DNA from: an uncultured Akkermansia sp.
Lineage (GTDB): Bacteria > Verrucomicrobiota > Verrucomicrobiia > Verrucomicrobiales > Akkermansiaceae
Length of the DNA stretch: 58,340 nucleotides
NCBI GenBank assembly: GCA_947631275.1
Contig: CANRKR010000003.1
Location: 1-58,340, forward strand
Reading direction: 5' to 3'
Positions 8,819-16,318 of this stretch are shown here, one piece after another. Below the pieces are notes generated by a model. That model was not told where the DNA came from, made no database searches, and worked only from the letters and a program-made list of their open reading frames with translations. Both the position numbers and the translations under genes were made by a program. Positions within the stretch are counted from its first letter, which is position 1. Each line of letters opens with the position of its first letter.

Positions 8819-10144
8819 TCAGTCGTTCATTCCCATACGTTCGATGCTCAGCACCATCGGCTCATCCAGCACCGTCCCAAGCCCCTTGACCTCCGCCAGG
8901 GCGCTCTCCAGTTGTCCAAAGTTGCACTCGTAGAGCATGAAGACCAGGTAATTCCAGTGCTGCCCCTCTTCATCATCCGCGCCGTCCCTGGAGGTGATGG
9001 CGGAAATGCCGATGTCGTACTTGGCAAAGAGGGCGGAGATGGCGGCAATGACGCCGTGGCAATCCTTCACCCGGAAGCGCACGTAGTAGGGCGTCACGGT
9101 TTCCTGCGCCGGAAGCACCCGTATTGCCTCCGCGTACGGATGAAAGCCGGTGTGATAGTCCGGCAGACGGCATTCCCTCATCGCCAGCACCACATCCCCC
9201 AGCACAGCGCTCGTCGTGGGATTCTTCCCCGCCCCGCGTCCGTAGAATATTGTCTCGCCCACGACATCCCCTCTCACGGCTATGGCATTGAATACGCCTT
9301 CCACTTTCGAGAGCAGGTGCGTCTGCGGCACAAAACTCGGCTGCACGCGCAGCTCCAGCGCTTTTCGCCCCGCATGACGCTTGATAACAACTAGAAGCTT
9401 GATCCTGTAGCCCAGTTGCTGCGCAAATTGAATATCCACGGGATCAATGCTCTCAATGCCGCGCACCGCCACCTTGTCCGGACTCAGCGGCGTGCCATAC
9501 GCCAGCATCGCGAGAATAAGCGCCTTGTGAGCGGCATCCCATCCGTTGATATCCAGCGTAGGATCCGCCTCCGCATACCCCAGTTTCCGCGCTTCCTGCA
9601 ACGCCTCGCGGAAAGGCAGTCCCTTCTTCTCCATCGCAGTGAGGATGTAGTTGCTCGTGCCGTTGATAATGCCGACGATCGAATCGACGCGGTTGCAGAT
9701 GAGAGAAGTTTGCAAGCTCTGCACAATCGGGATTCCACCGCCGCAGGACGCCTCGAAATACAACGGCACCCCCCGTTCCTGCGAAAGGCGGAACAACTCG
9801 CTGCCATGCTCCGCCAGCAGCGCTTTATTCCCCGTCACCACCGGCTTGCCCGCCTTCAGCGCCGCGCGCACCAATTCGTGTGCCTCCCGCGTGCCGCCGA
9901 TGAGTTCGATAATGATGTCAATCCTTTCGTCCGCTATCAGATCTCGCCAATCATCCGTCAGCGCCCCCGGTTCTATTGCCACCTCGCGCGGCTTGCCCAA
10001 ATCCCGCACCGCAATGCGCCGCACCTCGTACGATATCTGAGCACGCGCCTCCAGAAGACTCCTGTTGCGCAACAGAGCCTCATACACGCCGGTCCCCACC
10101 GTTCCCAGTCCGGCCAGCCCGATTTGCAGTCTATCCCCAATCAT
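8819..10144 (-). CDS. hom: Homoserine dehydrogenase
   Basis: Reduces aspartate semialdehyde to homoserine for threonine and methionine synthesis. 441 residues: Rossmann motif GLGTVG at about 12-17, the catalytic-domain segments NGTSNYILT and AEADPTLDINGWDAAHK (with the conserved acidic residues and Lys), and a C-terminal ACT domain beginning YYVRFRVKDCHGVIAAISAL, the usual layout of the ACT-containing bacterial enzyme. Start set at ATG 10144, because the strong promoter (-10 at 10160-10155) puts the transcript start near 10148; the in-frame ATG at 10183 would lie in the -35 box. First gene of the operon with lysC, two TPR genes and murJ. Confidence 0.96.
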   Translation of the reverse strand: MIGDRLQIGLAGLGTVGTGVYEALLRNRSLLEARAQISYEVRRIAVRDLGKPREVAIEPGALTDDWRDLIADERIDIIIELIGGTREAHELVRAALKAGKPVVTGNKALLAEHGSELFRLSQERGVPLYFEASCGGGIPIVQSLQTSLICNRVDSIVGIINGTSNYILTAMEKKGLPFREALQEARKLGYAEADPTLDINGWDAAHKALILAMLAYGTPLSPDKVAVRGIESIDPVDIQFAQQLGYRIKLLVVIKRHAGRKALELRVQPSFVPQTHLLSKVEGVFNAIAVRGDVVGETIFYGRGAGKNPTTSAVLGDVVLAMRECRLPDYHTGFHPYAEAIRVLPAQETVTPYYVRFRVKDCHGVIAAISALFAKYDIGISAITSRDGADDEEGQHWNYLVFMLYECNFGQLESALAEVKGLGTVLDEPMVLSIERMGMND

Positions 10145-10154
10145 CTGCGCGCGG

Positions 10155-10183
10155 ATTATACGCTTTTCCCTCTCACAAATCAA
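10155..10183 (-). promoter_or_regulatory. hom operon promoter
   Basis: On the minus strand TTGATT (10183-10178), a 17-base spacer and a perfect TATAAT (10160-10155). The predicted transcription start is about 10148, giving a leader of only about 4 bases before the hom ATG. Confidence 0.8.
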
Positions 10184-10313
10184 GCCTTCCCTGTCGGAAT
10201 GACAAAGGACGAAGCAGCAGAGCCGGAGAAACGACTCCGCTCACCCGGATCAGCTCCGCAAACGCCGCGCTACCCTCGCGAGTCGCAATTTCCCTTGCCT
10301 TCGTTTTTTTCAT
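10173..10313 (-). CDS. Possible 46-residue protein overlapping the rnc stop
   Basis: An ATG at 10313-10311 overlaps the rnc TGA in an ATGA arrangement and opens a 46-codon frame beginning MKKTKAREIATREG. The overlap and the polar, helical-looking first half argue for translation. Against it: no family is recognised, the second half is unremarkable, and its 3' end runs into the -35 box of hom. It may be chance. Confidence 0.22.
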   Translation of the reverse strand: MKKTKAREIATREGSAAFAELIRVSGVVSPALLLRPLSFRQGRLDL

Positions 10314-11014
10314 GAACCCTCTTCCGGCGTGAAGAAGGAATTTTCGAAGAGAGCGTGGCGCAGCGACGCCGTGGCGGCAGCTTGCTCCGCACGTCGCTTG
10401 CCGGTGCCTTCGCCCTGGCCGATGATCCGCCCTTGCCAACGGGCAATAGCGCGGAAGAGAGGCGGCTGCTCGCGGAGTTGCTGCACTTCATAATCCGGGG
10501 GCTCTCCATTGATCGCCTGCAGACGCTCCTGCAGCATCCCCTTGGGGTTGTCATAACCGGGGGCGGGACATTCCCGCAGGCTGTTGCCGAGCAAATGGAG
10601 CGTGACGGCGCGGGCGGTCTCAAAGTCCCCATCCAGCGCCACGGCGCCGATGAGCGCTTCAAATGTATTCCCGAGCACGTTCGGCGCATTGCGACCGCCG
10701 GTTTTCTCCAGAGCGCTGCTCATGGTAAGCTGCTCCCCCCAGCCGAATTGGGTGGAAAGCTCACTGAGGTGACGTCGGCTCACAATGGCGGCGCGCATGG
10801 AAGTCAACTCCCCTTCCGATGCTTCGGGGTGCAAGCGGTAAAGTTCCAGGGAGACCACGAGTTCCAGCACGGCGTCGCCGAGGAATTCCATGCGTTCGTA
10901 GTCAGAGGGCGCCCCTCGTTTGCGCGCGATGCTGGAGTGCGTGAGCGCCGCATGCAACAGTTCGGCATTCTTAAACCGGTAGCCCAGCGTTTCTTCCACC
11001 TTATCCGTCTGCAT
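10310..11014 (-). CDS. rnc: Ribonuclease III
   Basis: Double-strand-specific endoribonuclease for rRNA processing and mRNA turnover; cytoplasmic. 234 residues, usual length. The signature ERMEFLGDAVLELV is at about 40-53, with the Glu and Asp metal ligands present, and a C-terminal double-stranded RNA binding domain ends GKRRAEQAAATASLRHAL. Start set at ATG 11014: the extended -10 element at 11030-11022 predicts transcription from about 11015, so the in-frame TTG at 11038 would not be transcribed. Probably monocistronic, or with the very short frame overlapping its stop. Confidence 0.96.
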   Translation of the reverse strand: MQTDKVEETLGYRFKNAELLHAALTHSSIARKRGAPSDYERMEFLGDAVLELVVSLELYRLHPEASEGELTSMRAAIVSRRHLSELSTQFGWGEQLTMSSALEKTGGRNAPNVLGNTFEALIGAVALDGDFETARAVTLHLLGNSLRECPAPGYDNPKGMLQERLQAINGEPPDYEVQQLREQPPLFRAIARWQGRIIGQGEGTGKRRAEQAAATASLRHALFENSFFTPEEGS

Positions 11015-11021
11015 GCCAGTG

Positions 11022-11030
11022 AGTATAACA
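11022..11030 (-). promoter_or_regulatory. rnc extended -10 promoter
   Basis: The minus strand reads TGT then TATACT (11030-11022), an extended -10 element that can work without a good -35; the -35 position 17 bases upstream is poor (TCGCCA). Predicted transcription start 11015, one base before the ATG. Confidence 0.6.
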
Positions 11031-11347
11031 CAGGCCAACCCCTGTGGCGAGCTGAAACAAACGGCTCGTTTTTTGACTGTTTTTCTGCAGATGAGAAGAA
11101 AGCAGAGGTCTCACCATGCAAACGACGATGGAGATTGACAACAACACGACGAAGCTGCCAGCAAAAGAGATGAAACGCAGCATAATTTTTCCGGTACGTC
11201 ACTCGCCGGCGCACCATCTCAAGGAGTCAGAGGCTATGGCCTTCAAACACACCTGATGATTCGCGACCGGAGTGTCGTACCCGGGAGCCGCCGGGCGCGC
11301 AGTGGCAGGGTCTGGTCTTCCCCCTGCGCTGCATCAGTTGCCCGGCA

Positions 11348-11386
11348 CCCCATCTGTCTGTCAAGCGGCGATTCAGGCAGATGGGG
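11348..11386. repeat. Strong inverted repeat (13-bp stem, 13-base loop)
   Basis: CCCCATCTGTCTG (11348-11360) pairs with CAGGCAGATGGGG (11374-11386) along 13 positions, with one position a U-G wobble when read on the plus strand. There is no T run on either side, so it is not a standard terminator. It lies about 60 bases downstream of the AP2-like gene and could be its 3' mRNA end, a protein-binding site or part of a small RNA. Confidence 0.6.
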
Positions 11387-11446
11387 CAACGGCCCCCCTC
11401 TTCGCCAGAGAGGACGAAAAAAACGCCGAAGTGATTCGCCGCCCAC

Positions 11447-11773
11447 TTATTGAGTGAGCTCAGAAAAAACGGGGATCTCCTCTTTCCTCGGGCGCATGCC
11501 GAGAGGATAGGAGGCACGAGGAGTGATGTCCTTCAACTCGGCAAAGACACGGGCAGGATCCCCTGGATTGGCCGCAAGGCTCTTCTTCACACGATCCAGA
11601 ACCTCAATGGCGGCGGAAAGTGAGTTCTCCGCTCCTCCGTACTGCTTGTCAGAAAAGTAGCGGGTGAAATGATTCTGCTTGCGACAGAGAGTAACCCGCC
11701 ATCCCTGGAATGAGGTGAATTCGTACGTGAAGCGGGTGATGTTCTTGCGCGGTGTGGAAATATCGAGTTGCAT
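11447..11773 (-). CDS. Small AP2-like domain protein
   Basis: Protein of 108 residues. The central part, FTSFQGWRVTLCRKQNHFTR then YFSDKQYGGAENSLSAAIE, has the pattern of AP2/ERF-like domains (GWRV, a basic strand pair, YFSDxKYGG, then an amphipathic helix), known in bacteria mainly from homing endonucleases, phage proteins and small stand-alone proteins. A nucleic-acid-binding role is therefore likely, but the target is unknown. No nuclease domain is attached. Start set at ATG 11773 rather than GTG 11791, since the -10 TACAAT (11788-11783) overlaps the region upstream and predicts a start of transcription near 11776. It lies downstream of the lar operon but has its own promoter. Confidence 0.72.
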   Translation of the reverse strand: MQLDISTPRKNITRFTYEFTSFQGWRVTLCRKQNHFTRYFSDKQYGGAENSLSAAIEVLDRVKKSLAANPGDPARVFAELKDITPRASYPLGMRPRKEEIPVFSELTQ

Positions 11774-11782
11774 ACCGGTGCT

Positions 11783-11810
11783 ATTGTACACAAACAGATG
11801 CTAAATTCAA
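11783..11810 (-). promoter_or_regulatory. Promoter of the AP2-like gene
   Basis: Minus strand TTGAAT (11810-11805), a 16-base spacer and TACAAT (11788-11783). The predicted transcription start is about 11776, 3 bases before the ATG at 11773. Confidence 0.6.
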
Positions 11811-11829
11811 TATCATTTTGTCATCATAC

Positions 11830-11862
11830 AAAAAAACTTGTCAGGCGACTGGCGGACTCGCC
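11830..11862 (-). terminator. Putative terminator of the lar operon
   Basis: Just after the last gene of the operon, the minus strand has a short GC-rich hairpin (GGCGA...TCGCC within 11862-11844) followed, after 7 bases, by a run of seven Ts (11836-11830). The stem is weak and the spacing to the T run is long, so this is tentative. Confidence 0.42.
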
Positions 11863-11871
11863 GGGAGGGAC

Positions 11872-12540
11872 TCAAAGCCCCAGAAAGGCGATGGCGATTC
11901 CGCACAGCATGATGGTGGCGCCTGCCACCTCACCGCTGTGTGTTTCAAGCCAGTTGAAGCGCAGCAGGGAAAGCCCTTTCAATCCCAGTGCAACAGCCAG
12001 CATCATGGTGGCGATGGTGCAGAAACTGAACGCGATGGTCACCAGCACCACGGCGCCCACTCCCAGCGTCGCGGCGGGCGCAAGAAGCGGCAGCAACGCT
12101 TCGCAGGGACCAAGGACAAAAATAATGAAGATAACCCATGGCGTGACATTATGGCGCGGATGCGAGTGAAGCAGGGCGTGCCCGTGATCATGCTCGTGGT
12201 GGCGAGCAAGCCAGTTGCGCCGCAGGGCATAGATGAAGTAGGCAGCGCCGAAGCCGATGAGCGCCCAGGCCGCCAGGTCTCCCCGGTTTTCATCGAGCCA
12301 CTCCATGTCCGTTGCATTCAGCCAATGCGAGGCATACACGAAGAGCAGAGCGATGAGCAGAGCGCTGCCCACATGCCCGATGCCGCAGACAAAGGTCCAG
12401 AAAAGAGCGCGCAGCATCCCGTACCCGCGGCTCCGGGCGATCATCACAAAGGGGAGGTAGTGATCCGGTCCTGCCAGCGTGTGGAGCACGGCGTCCGTCA
12501 CGGCGAGCCCCAGCAGGATAGAGAGGGTTATGTCAGGCAT
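11872..12540 (-). CDS. UreH-like (NicO/TauE-type) membrane protein, probable nickel transporter
   Basis: Integral membrane protein of 222 residues. The first membrane segment carries HTLAGPDHYLPF (His20, Asp26, His27), the family metal motif (compare HxLTGPDH of UreH proteins); GIGHVGS lies in the second. A cytoplasmic loop at 114-130 has eight His (HHEHDHGH then LLHSHPRH), typical of nickel-handling proteins, and LGPCEALLPLL begins the second half. Its ATG overlaps the larE stop by 8 bases, so it is translated as part of the lar operon and most likely supplies Ni(II) for the pincer cofactor. Cobalt or another divalent metal cannot be excluded. The longer reading frame upstream is only the shadow of larE. 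Confidence 0.82.
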   Translation of the reverse strand: MPDITLSILLGLAVTDAVLHTLAGPDHYLPFVMIARSRGYGMLRALFWTFVCGIGHVGSALLIALLFVYASHWLNATDMEWLDENRGDLAAWALIGFGAAYFIYALRRNWLARHHEHDHGHALLHSHPRHNVTPWVIFIIFVLGPCEALLPLLAPAATLGVGAVVLVTIAFSFCTIATMMLAVALGLKGLSLLRFNWLETHSGEVAGATIMLCGIAIAFLGL

Positions 12541-13363
12541 CGTGTGTGGTTTCTGGATATTGTTTGAGAGGGATATCCATGCTGCCGGAACGCAGCCCCT
12601 CAAGATCGAGAGTGACGTACGAAAATCCGATCTCGCGAAGGGAGGAGGATATCGCTTCCGCCTGCTGCGCCGCGCGGGGCAGCAGATGCAGCGGAAGTTC
12701 GATGCGGGCCAATTCCCCATGCGCCCGCAGTCGCAGGGGCTCATCGGGGAAAAAGCGGTGAAGCATTTCCTCACCACGGGCGGCTCGTTCCAATTTTTCC
12801 GGAGTGAGTGCAGCGCCGTACTCAAATCGCGTGGCCAGACATGGAGCGCTCGGTCGCGAAGCGCACGGCAATCCCCAGCGTCTTGCAAGCGCGCGAACAT
12901 CCCCTTTGCTCATCCCCGTCTCCGCCAGAGGCGACAACACGCCCAGCTCCCGCAGGGCGCGCAAACCGGGACGGTACTGCTTCAAATCGTCGGCATTCGT
13001 CCCGTCCATCACGGCGCCAAGACCGCGCTCGCGAGCACGCGCCACGAGGGCGGTGAAGAGAGCGCGTTTGCAGATGTAGCAGCGTTCCGGCGGGTTCTTT
13101 CTCAGCTCGGGCAAGTGGAGAGGATTGATGTCAATCTGCTCGTACTCGCATCCCTCCTGAGTCGCGAGAGACAGACTTTCCTGTGACTCCTGCGAGGTCT
13201 GGAACGGCGTGCGGAAAAAGAACGCCGCAAGGGGGAAATCCTTTTCCCTCCTCAGGCGAATCAAAGCATGCAGAAGCAGGGCGCTGTCCACCCCGCCGGA
13301 AAACGCCAGCGCCACCCCACCGGTGCAGTGAGATCTCAAAAACTCTGCCAGTCGTCTCTCCAT
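12533..13363 (-). CDS. larE: LarE, sulfur transferase for the nickel-pincer cofactor
   Basis: PP-loop ATPase of 276 residues that adenylates the carboxylates of the pyridinium dicarboxylate intermediate and converts them to thiocarboxylates. The SGGVDS ATP pyrophosphatase loop is at 22-27. Cys175 in RPSAPCLATRF occupies the place of the sacrificial sulfur-donor Cys of Lactiplantibacillus plantarum LarE (Cys176). A CYICK pair (Cys95, Cys98) and Cys167 are also present, so this may be the catalytic iron-sulfur-cluster type instead of the single-use type; that is inference. Start at ATG 13363, fused to the larC stop as TGATG, which implies translational coupling. An upstream frame extension overlaps larC and is not conserved-looking. 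Confidence 0.9.
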   Translation of the reverse strand: MERRLAEFLRSHCTGGVALAFSGGVDSALLLHALIRLRREKDFPLAAFFFRTPFQTSQESQESLSLATQEGCEYEQIDINPLHLPELRKNPPERCYICKRALFTALVARARERGLGAVMDGTNADDLKQYRPGLRALRELGVLSPLAETGMSKGDVRALARRWGLPCASRPSAPCLATRFEYGAALTPEKLERAARGEEMLHRFFPDEPLRLRAHGELARIELPLHLLPRAAQQAEAISSSLREIGFSYVTLDLEGLRSGSMDIPLKQYPETTHDA

Positions 13364-14589
13364 CAGTCTTCCGGCGTCAAAGCAGCAGCAACGTCCTCGC
13401 GAATCTTTCGCAGGGGAAGCCCCGTGCTGCGGGCAAGTTCTCTCATGCTCTCGTACTCCGGATAACAACGGACGATATCCCCGCGCTGCACACGTTTCGC
13501 CCGCACCGTGCCATACGGCAACTGCACGGAAACCGACTCCCGCTGCATCACCGTGCGCTGCACGGCGTGACGCCGCACTCCGATGGTGGAACTATGCCTC
13601 AGGATGCAATCCTCGGCCCTCTCAACCAGTGCAGCATCGACCAGAGCCCCGAGAATCACCGCAGGGCGACTCTTCTTCATCGTGCAGGGGCAGAACCACA
13701 CATCGCGCGCCCCGAGTTCAAGCAAGAGCTCCTGCAGGTAGGAAAGCTCCTCAGGCGTGGAATCATCAATGTTCGCCGCGAGTTCCCAGATCTTCTCACC
13801 CTCTCCCGCTGCTTCCTCCGTTGGTTCGATAAGCAGGATGCGCAGAAAATTGGCGCGTCCGAAATCTCGTTTGCCGAGTCCTGTCCCCGCGGAAACCACC
13901 CGGTAGGCGGGCGGCAGTTCGTCGTGTGTTCGCAGGGCAGCGGCCGCGGCAATGCCGGTGGGCGTCACCATTTCCCCACGCGTCGGCGAAGGACGCAGCG
14001 GGATGCCGTACGCGGCAGCGATATTCAGCACCGCCGGCGTCGGCACCGGCAATTCTCCGTGTTGGCACATCACCGTGCCGCTCCCCTCGGTGAACCCTGT
14101 CACCACCCATCCATCCGGCGCCAAATCTTCCGCCAGCACGGCGATGGCAACAATGTCCGCCAGCGAATCCGCCGCGCCGACCTCGTGAAAATGCACTTGC
14201 TCGACGGGGCAGCCGTGGGCTCTGGCCTCTGCCTCTGCCACAATGCGAAAAATCTTCTTCGCTCGCGCGCGGGCGGCGTCCGTCATGGCGACGTGGTCGA
14301 TGATGCGCTCCGCGTCGGAAAGGTGACGGTGTTCGTGGTGATGGTGAGCATCGTAGGCTTCCTCGTGGTGATGCTCCCGGCGGTGAAGACGCACGTCGAA
14401 GTCACAGCCGGAGATGCTGTAGGAACTCTTGCGGGAAATCGAAACGTCAAACTCGTGGGGAATTTCCTGCCGCAGGCTCTCCAGCGCCGCATCCAGCTTC
14501 TCGCGACTCGCCCCGAGATCCAGCAGAGCGGCCGCCAGCATATCGCCGCTGATGCCGCTCGCGCCTTCGAGGTAAAGATATTTTTTCAT
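13363..14589 (-). CDS. larC: LarC, nickel insertion protein (single-frame)
   Basis: Protein of 408 residues that inserts Ni into the pincer ligand in a CTP-dependent reaction. It begins YLEGASGISGDMLAAALLDL, the family N-terminus, followed by a His-rich stretch at about 69-89 (HRREHHHEEAYDAHHHHEH, ten His), probably for nickel storage or delivery. Further conserved segments include EVGAADSLADIVA and NIDDSTPEELSYLQELL. In L. plantarum LarC is made from two frames by programmed frameshifting; here both halves are in one continuous frame. The ATG overlaps the larB stop by 4 bases (ATGA), and its stop overlaps the larE start. Confidence 0.94.
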   Translation of the reverse strand: MKKYLYLEGASGISGDMLAAALLDLGASREKLDAALESLRQEIPHEFDVSISRKSSYSISGCDFDVRLHRREHHHEEAYDAHHHHEHRHLSDAERIIDHVAMTDAARARAKKIFRIVAEAEARAHGCPVEQVHFHEVGAADSLADIVAIAVLAEDLAPDGWVVTGFTEGSGTVMCQHGELPVPTPAVLNIAAAYGIPLRPSPTRGEMVTPTGIAAAAALRTHDELPPAYRVVSAGTGLGKRDFGRANFLRILLIEPTEEAAGEGEKIWELAANIDDSTPEELSYLQELLLELGARDVWFCPCTMKKSRPAVILGALVDAALVERAEDCILRHSSTIGVRRHAVQRTVMQRESVSVQLPYGTVRAKRVQRGDIVRCYPEYESMRELARSTGLPLRKIREDVAAALTPED

Positions 14590-15269
14590 GATGCTCCGTT
14601 GCGAATCATGTTGAGGATGCGACAGGCCTGCACCGCCGCGCCGAATCCATTGTCGATGTTGACCACGGAGAGCCCCTCCGCACAGGAATTGAGCATGGAG
14701 AGCAGTGGCGCCAACCCTTCCAGCGAAGCCCCGTAGCCCACAGATGTCGGCACCGCAATCACAGGCGCCTCCACCAACCCCGCAATCACGCTCCCGAGCG
14801 CCCCTTCCATCCCCGCCACGGCGATGATCACCCTCGCGCGGCGGATGGTCTCCATACTCCCCAGCAGACGATGAAGTCCCGCCACCCCGACGTCGTAGAA
14901 GCGTTCCACCCGGGCGCCCAAAAATTCCGCCGTGCGCGCCGCCTCCTCCGCCACCGGGATGTCCGCCGTGCCTCCGGTGCACACCGCCACAAGTCCGGGC
15001 AGAGCTGCTGACCGCCGTCCTTCCAGCAGCAGCGTGCGCGAGGTCGCATCGTACTGCACCGGCAGTTCCTTCCCGAGTGCGAAATCCGCCTGCTCCTGCG
15101 AGCAGCGCGTGCCAAGCGCCGCCCTTCCTCCTTCGGCAAATGCCCGCAGGATGCGCTCGAGTTGCTCAGCGGTTTTGCCGGGGCAATAAACCGTTTCCGG
15201 CATACCGGTTCGCTCCTCTCGCGAAAGATCGAGCCGCGCAAACCCCAGGTCCTTCATTTCCTCCCTCAT
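14586..15269 (-). CDS. larB: LarB, NaAD carboxylase/hydrolase
   Basis: First enzyme of nickel-pincer nucleotide synthesis: it carboxylates the pyridinium ring of nicotinic acid adenine dinucleotide and cleaves off AMP. 227 residues with a PurE-like C-terminal half: VAVCTGGTADIPVAEEAA, FYDVGVAGLHRLL, AVAGMEGALGSVIAGL and VPTSVGYGAS. Cys196 in LNSCAEGLSVVNIDNGFGA matches the position of the catalytic Cys of LarB (Cys221 in L. plantarum). Start taken as ATG 15269, 25 bases after the DUF362 stop; the longer in-frame opening overlaps the upstream gene and is Arg/Ser/Trp-rich shadow sequence. No Shine-Dalgarno sequence at the proper distance. Confidence 0.93.
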   Translation of the reverse strand: MREEMKDLGFARLDLSREERTGMPETVYCPGKTAEQLERILRAFAEGGRAALGTRCSQEQADFALGKELPVQYDATSRTLLLEGRRSAALPGLVAVCTGGTADIPVAEEAARTAEFLGARVERFYDVGVAGLHRLLGSMETIRRARVIIAVAGMEGALGSVIAGLVEAPVIAVPTSVGYGASLEGLAPLLSMLNSCAEGLSVVNIDNGFGAAVQACRILNMIRNGAS

Positions 15270-15294
15270 ACCGGGTGCAGAAAAACGGCAGCGC

Positions 15295-16251
15295 TCAATC
15301 CAACGGGACGAGTTCGTACTGACGGCTCCCCAGTCCCATCTCCTCGGCGTAGTCCAGCTGGTGCAGCCCCTCCCGCGTTTCGATGCGTTCCTTGAGGTCG
15401 TGCAATTCGTCGGCCGGCAGCTTATAGAGCAGGTCGATGCAAGCCTGATCCAGCGCGAGGATATCCGTGGAGGCCAGAATGCCGATGTCGCGCGCCTTCG
15501 GCGGCTCCGCTTCAATGCCGGCGCAATCGCAATCCACCGACATGTTGCGCATCACATTGATGAAGACGATTTTCTCACCGAAATGATCCACGGTCGCTTT
15601 GGCGGATTCCACCATGTTCTCCATGAAGGGAGCCTTATCGCATGCCCAGGTGTTCCCGGCTTGCGAACCGTGCACCATTGCCTTGCCCACCTTGCCGTCG
15701 GCGCAACCGATGGCGATGTTCTTGATGGAGCCGCCGAATCCGCCCATGGCGTGCCCCTTGAAGTGCGTGAGCACCACCATGGAATCGTAGTTGAGAATGT
15801 TCTTGCCCATGCTCATCTCTTTGAAGTGCTTCCCTCCCTTCACCGGGAGCATCACCGTGCCGTCCTCATCCATGATGTCCACGGGGCAGAAGGTCCAGCC
15901 GTTCACCTCAAGCGTCTTTCGGTGCTTCTCCGTGGTGTCGCGTCCTCCTTCGTAGAGCGTGTTGGTTTCAACCAGGGAGCTGTTCGGAATGCTCGCCTGG
16001 AGCGTCTTCACCATGGGGATGGGAATGACGTTCGGTCCGTGCGGCTCGCCGGAATGCCACTTGATGGCTACCTTGCCCCCGATGTTCCCTTTGATTTTCT
16101 CGTACACCTTCAGCAGGCCGTCCGGCGAGATGTCCTTCGTGAAATAAACCTTGGCGACCGGGTGTTCGGATTCGCTTTGCTGCGGTGCGGCGTCCTGCGC
16201 CCCCAGAATTCCTGCGCTTGCTAATGCACTCATGAGAAGTAGCTTTTTCAT
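15295..16251 (-). CDS. Secreted DUF362-family protein
   Basis: Protein of 318 residues with an N-terminal signal peptide (MKKLLLMSALASAGILGAQ, likely cleaved near residue 18), so periplasmic. The mature part has DUF362 features: GGKVAIKWHSGEP, then THFKGHAMGGFGGSIKNIAI and a Cys/Gly segment GCADGKVGKAMVHG; a CDCAG motif follows near residue 245. The family's function is unknown; some members carry ferredoxin domains, but this one does not. It is the first gene of the operon with larB, larC, larE and the nickel transporter. That position suggests a role with the nickel-pincer cofactor, possibly as its client, carrier or a redox partner, but nothing in the sequence proves it. Confidence 0.82.
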   Translation of the reverse strand: MKKLLLMSALASAGILGAQDAAPQQSESEHPVAKVYFTKDISPDGLLKVYEKIKGNIGGKVAIKWHSGEPHGPNVIPIPMVKTLQASIPNSSLVETNTLYEGGRDTTEKHRKTLEVNGWTFCPVDIMDEDGTVMLPVKGGKHFKEMSMGKNILNYDSMVVLTHFKGHAMGGFGGSIKNIAIGCADGKVGKAMVHGSQAGNTWACDKAPFMENMVESAKATVDHFGEKIVFINVMRNMSVDCDCAGIEAEPPKARDIGILASTDILALDQACIDLLYKLPADELHDLKERIETREGLHQLDYAEEMGLGSRQYELVPLD

Positions 16252-16318
16252 GGTTGTTGAGGAAAATGTGTTCGTCGAGGAAAATATCGGAAAAGTATGG
16301 CCCTCTCCGTACTCTGTG

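Larger units (their letters stand above)
11015..11446. other. 432-base intergenic region between the AP2-like gene and rnc
   Basis: Apart from the rnc promoter at one end and a strong hairpin (11348-11386), nothing was identified. Short frames exist on both strands, but none looks like a protein, and no tRNA, tmRNA, 6S or RNase P RNA features were found. It could hold a small RNA or the remains of a gene. Confidence 0.5.

Noticed and set aside
11116..11256. 46-codon plus-strand frame starting MQTTMEIDNNTTKL
   Set aside because: Composition is plausible but there is no promoter, ribosome binding site or recognisable family. It could be revisited with RNA data.
11227..11517. Minus-strand frames directly after the AP2-like gene
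   Set aside because: Arg/Pro/Gly/Cys-rich translations without domain features; one would begin with GTG right after the stop. They look like chance frames over a hairpin-containing spacer.
12541..12900. N-terminal extension of the UreH-like protein (frame opens at 12900)
   Set aside because: It lies inside larE, reads as low-complexity Arg/Ser/Cys sequence, and the family begins at the membrane segment following ATG 12540.
15270..15515. N-terminal extension of LarB (frame opens at 15515)
   Set aside because: It overlaps the DUF362 gene and its translation (Arg/Ser/Trp/Thr-rich) is a shadow of that gene.
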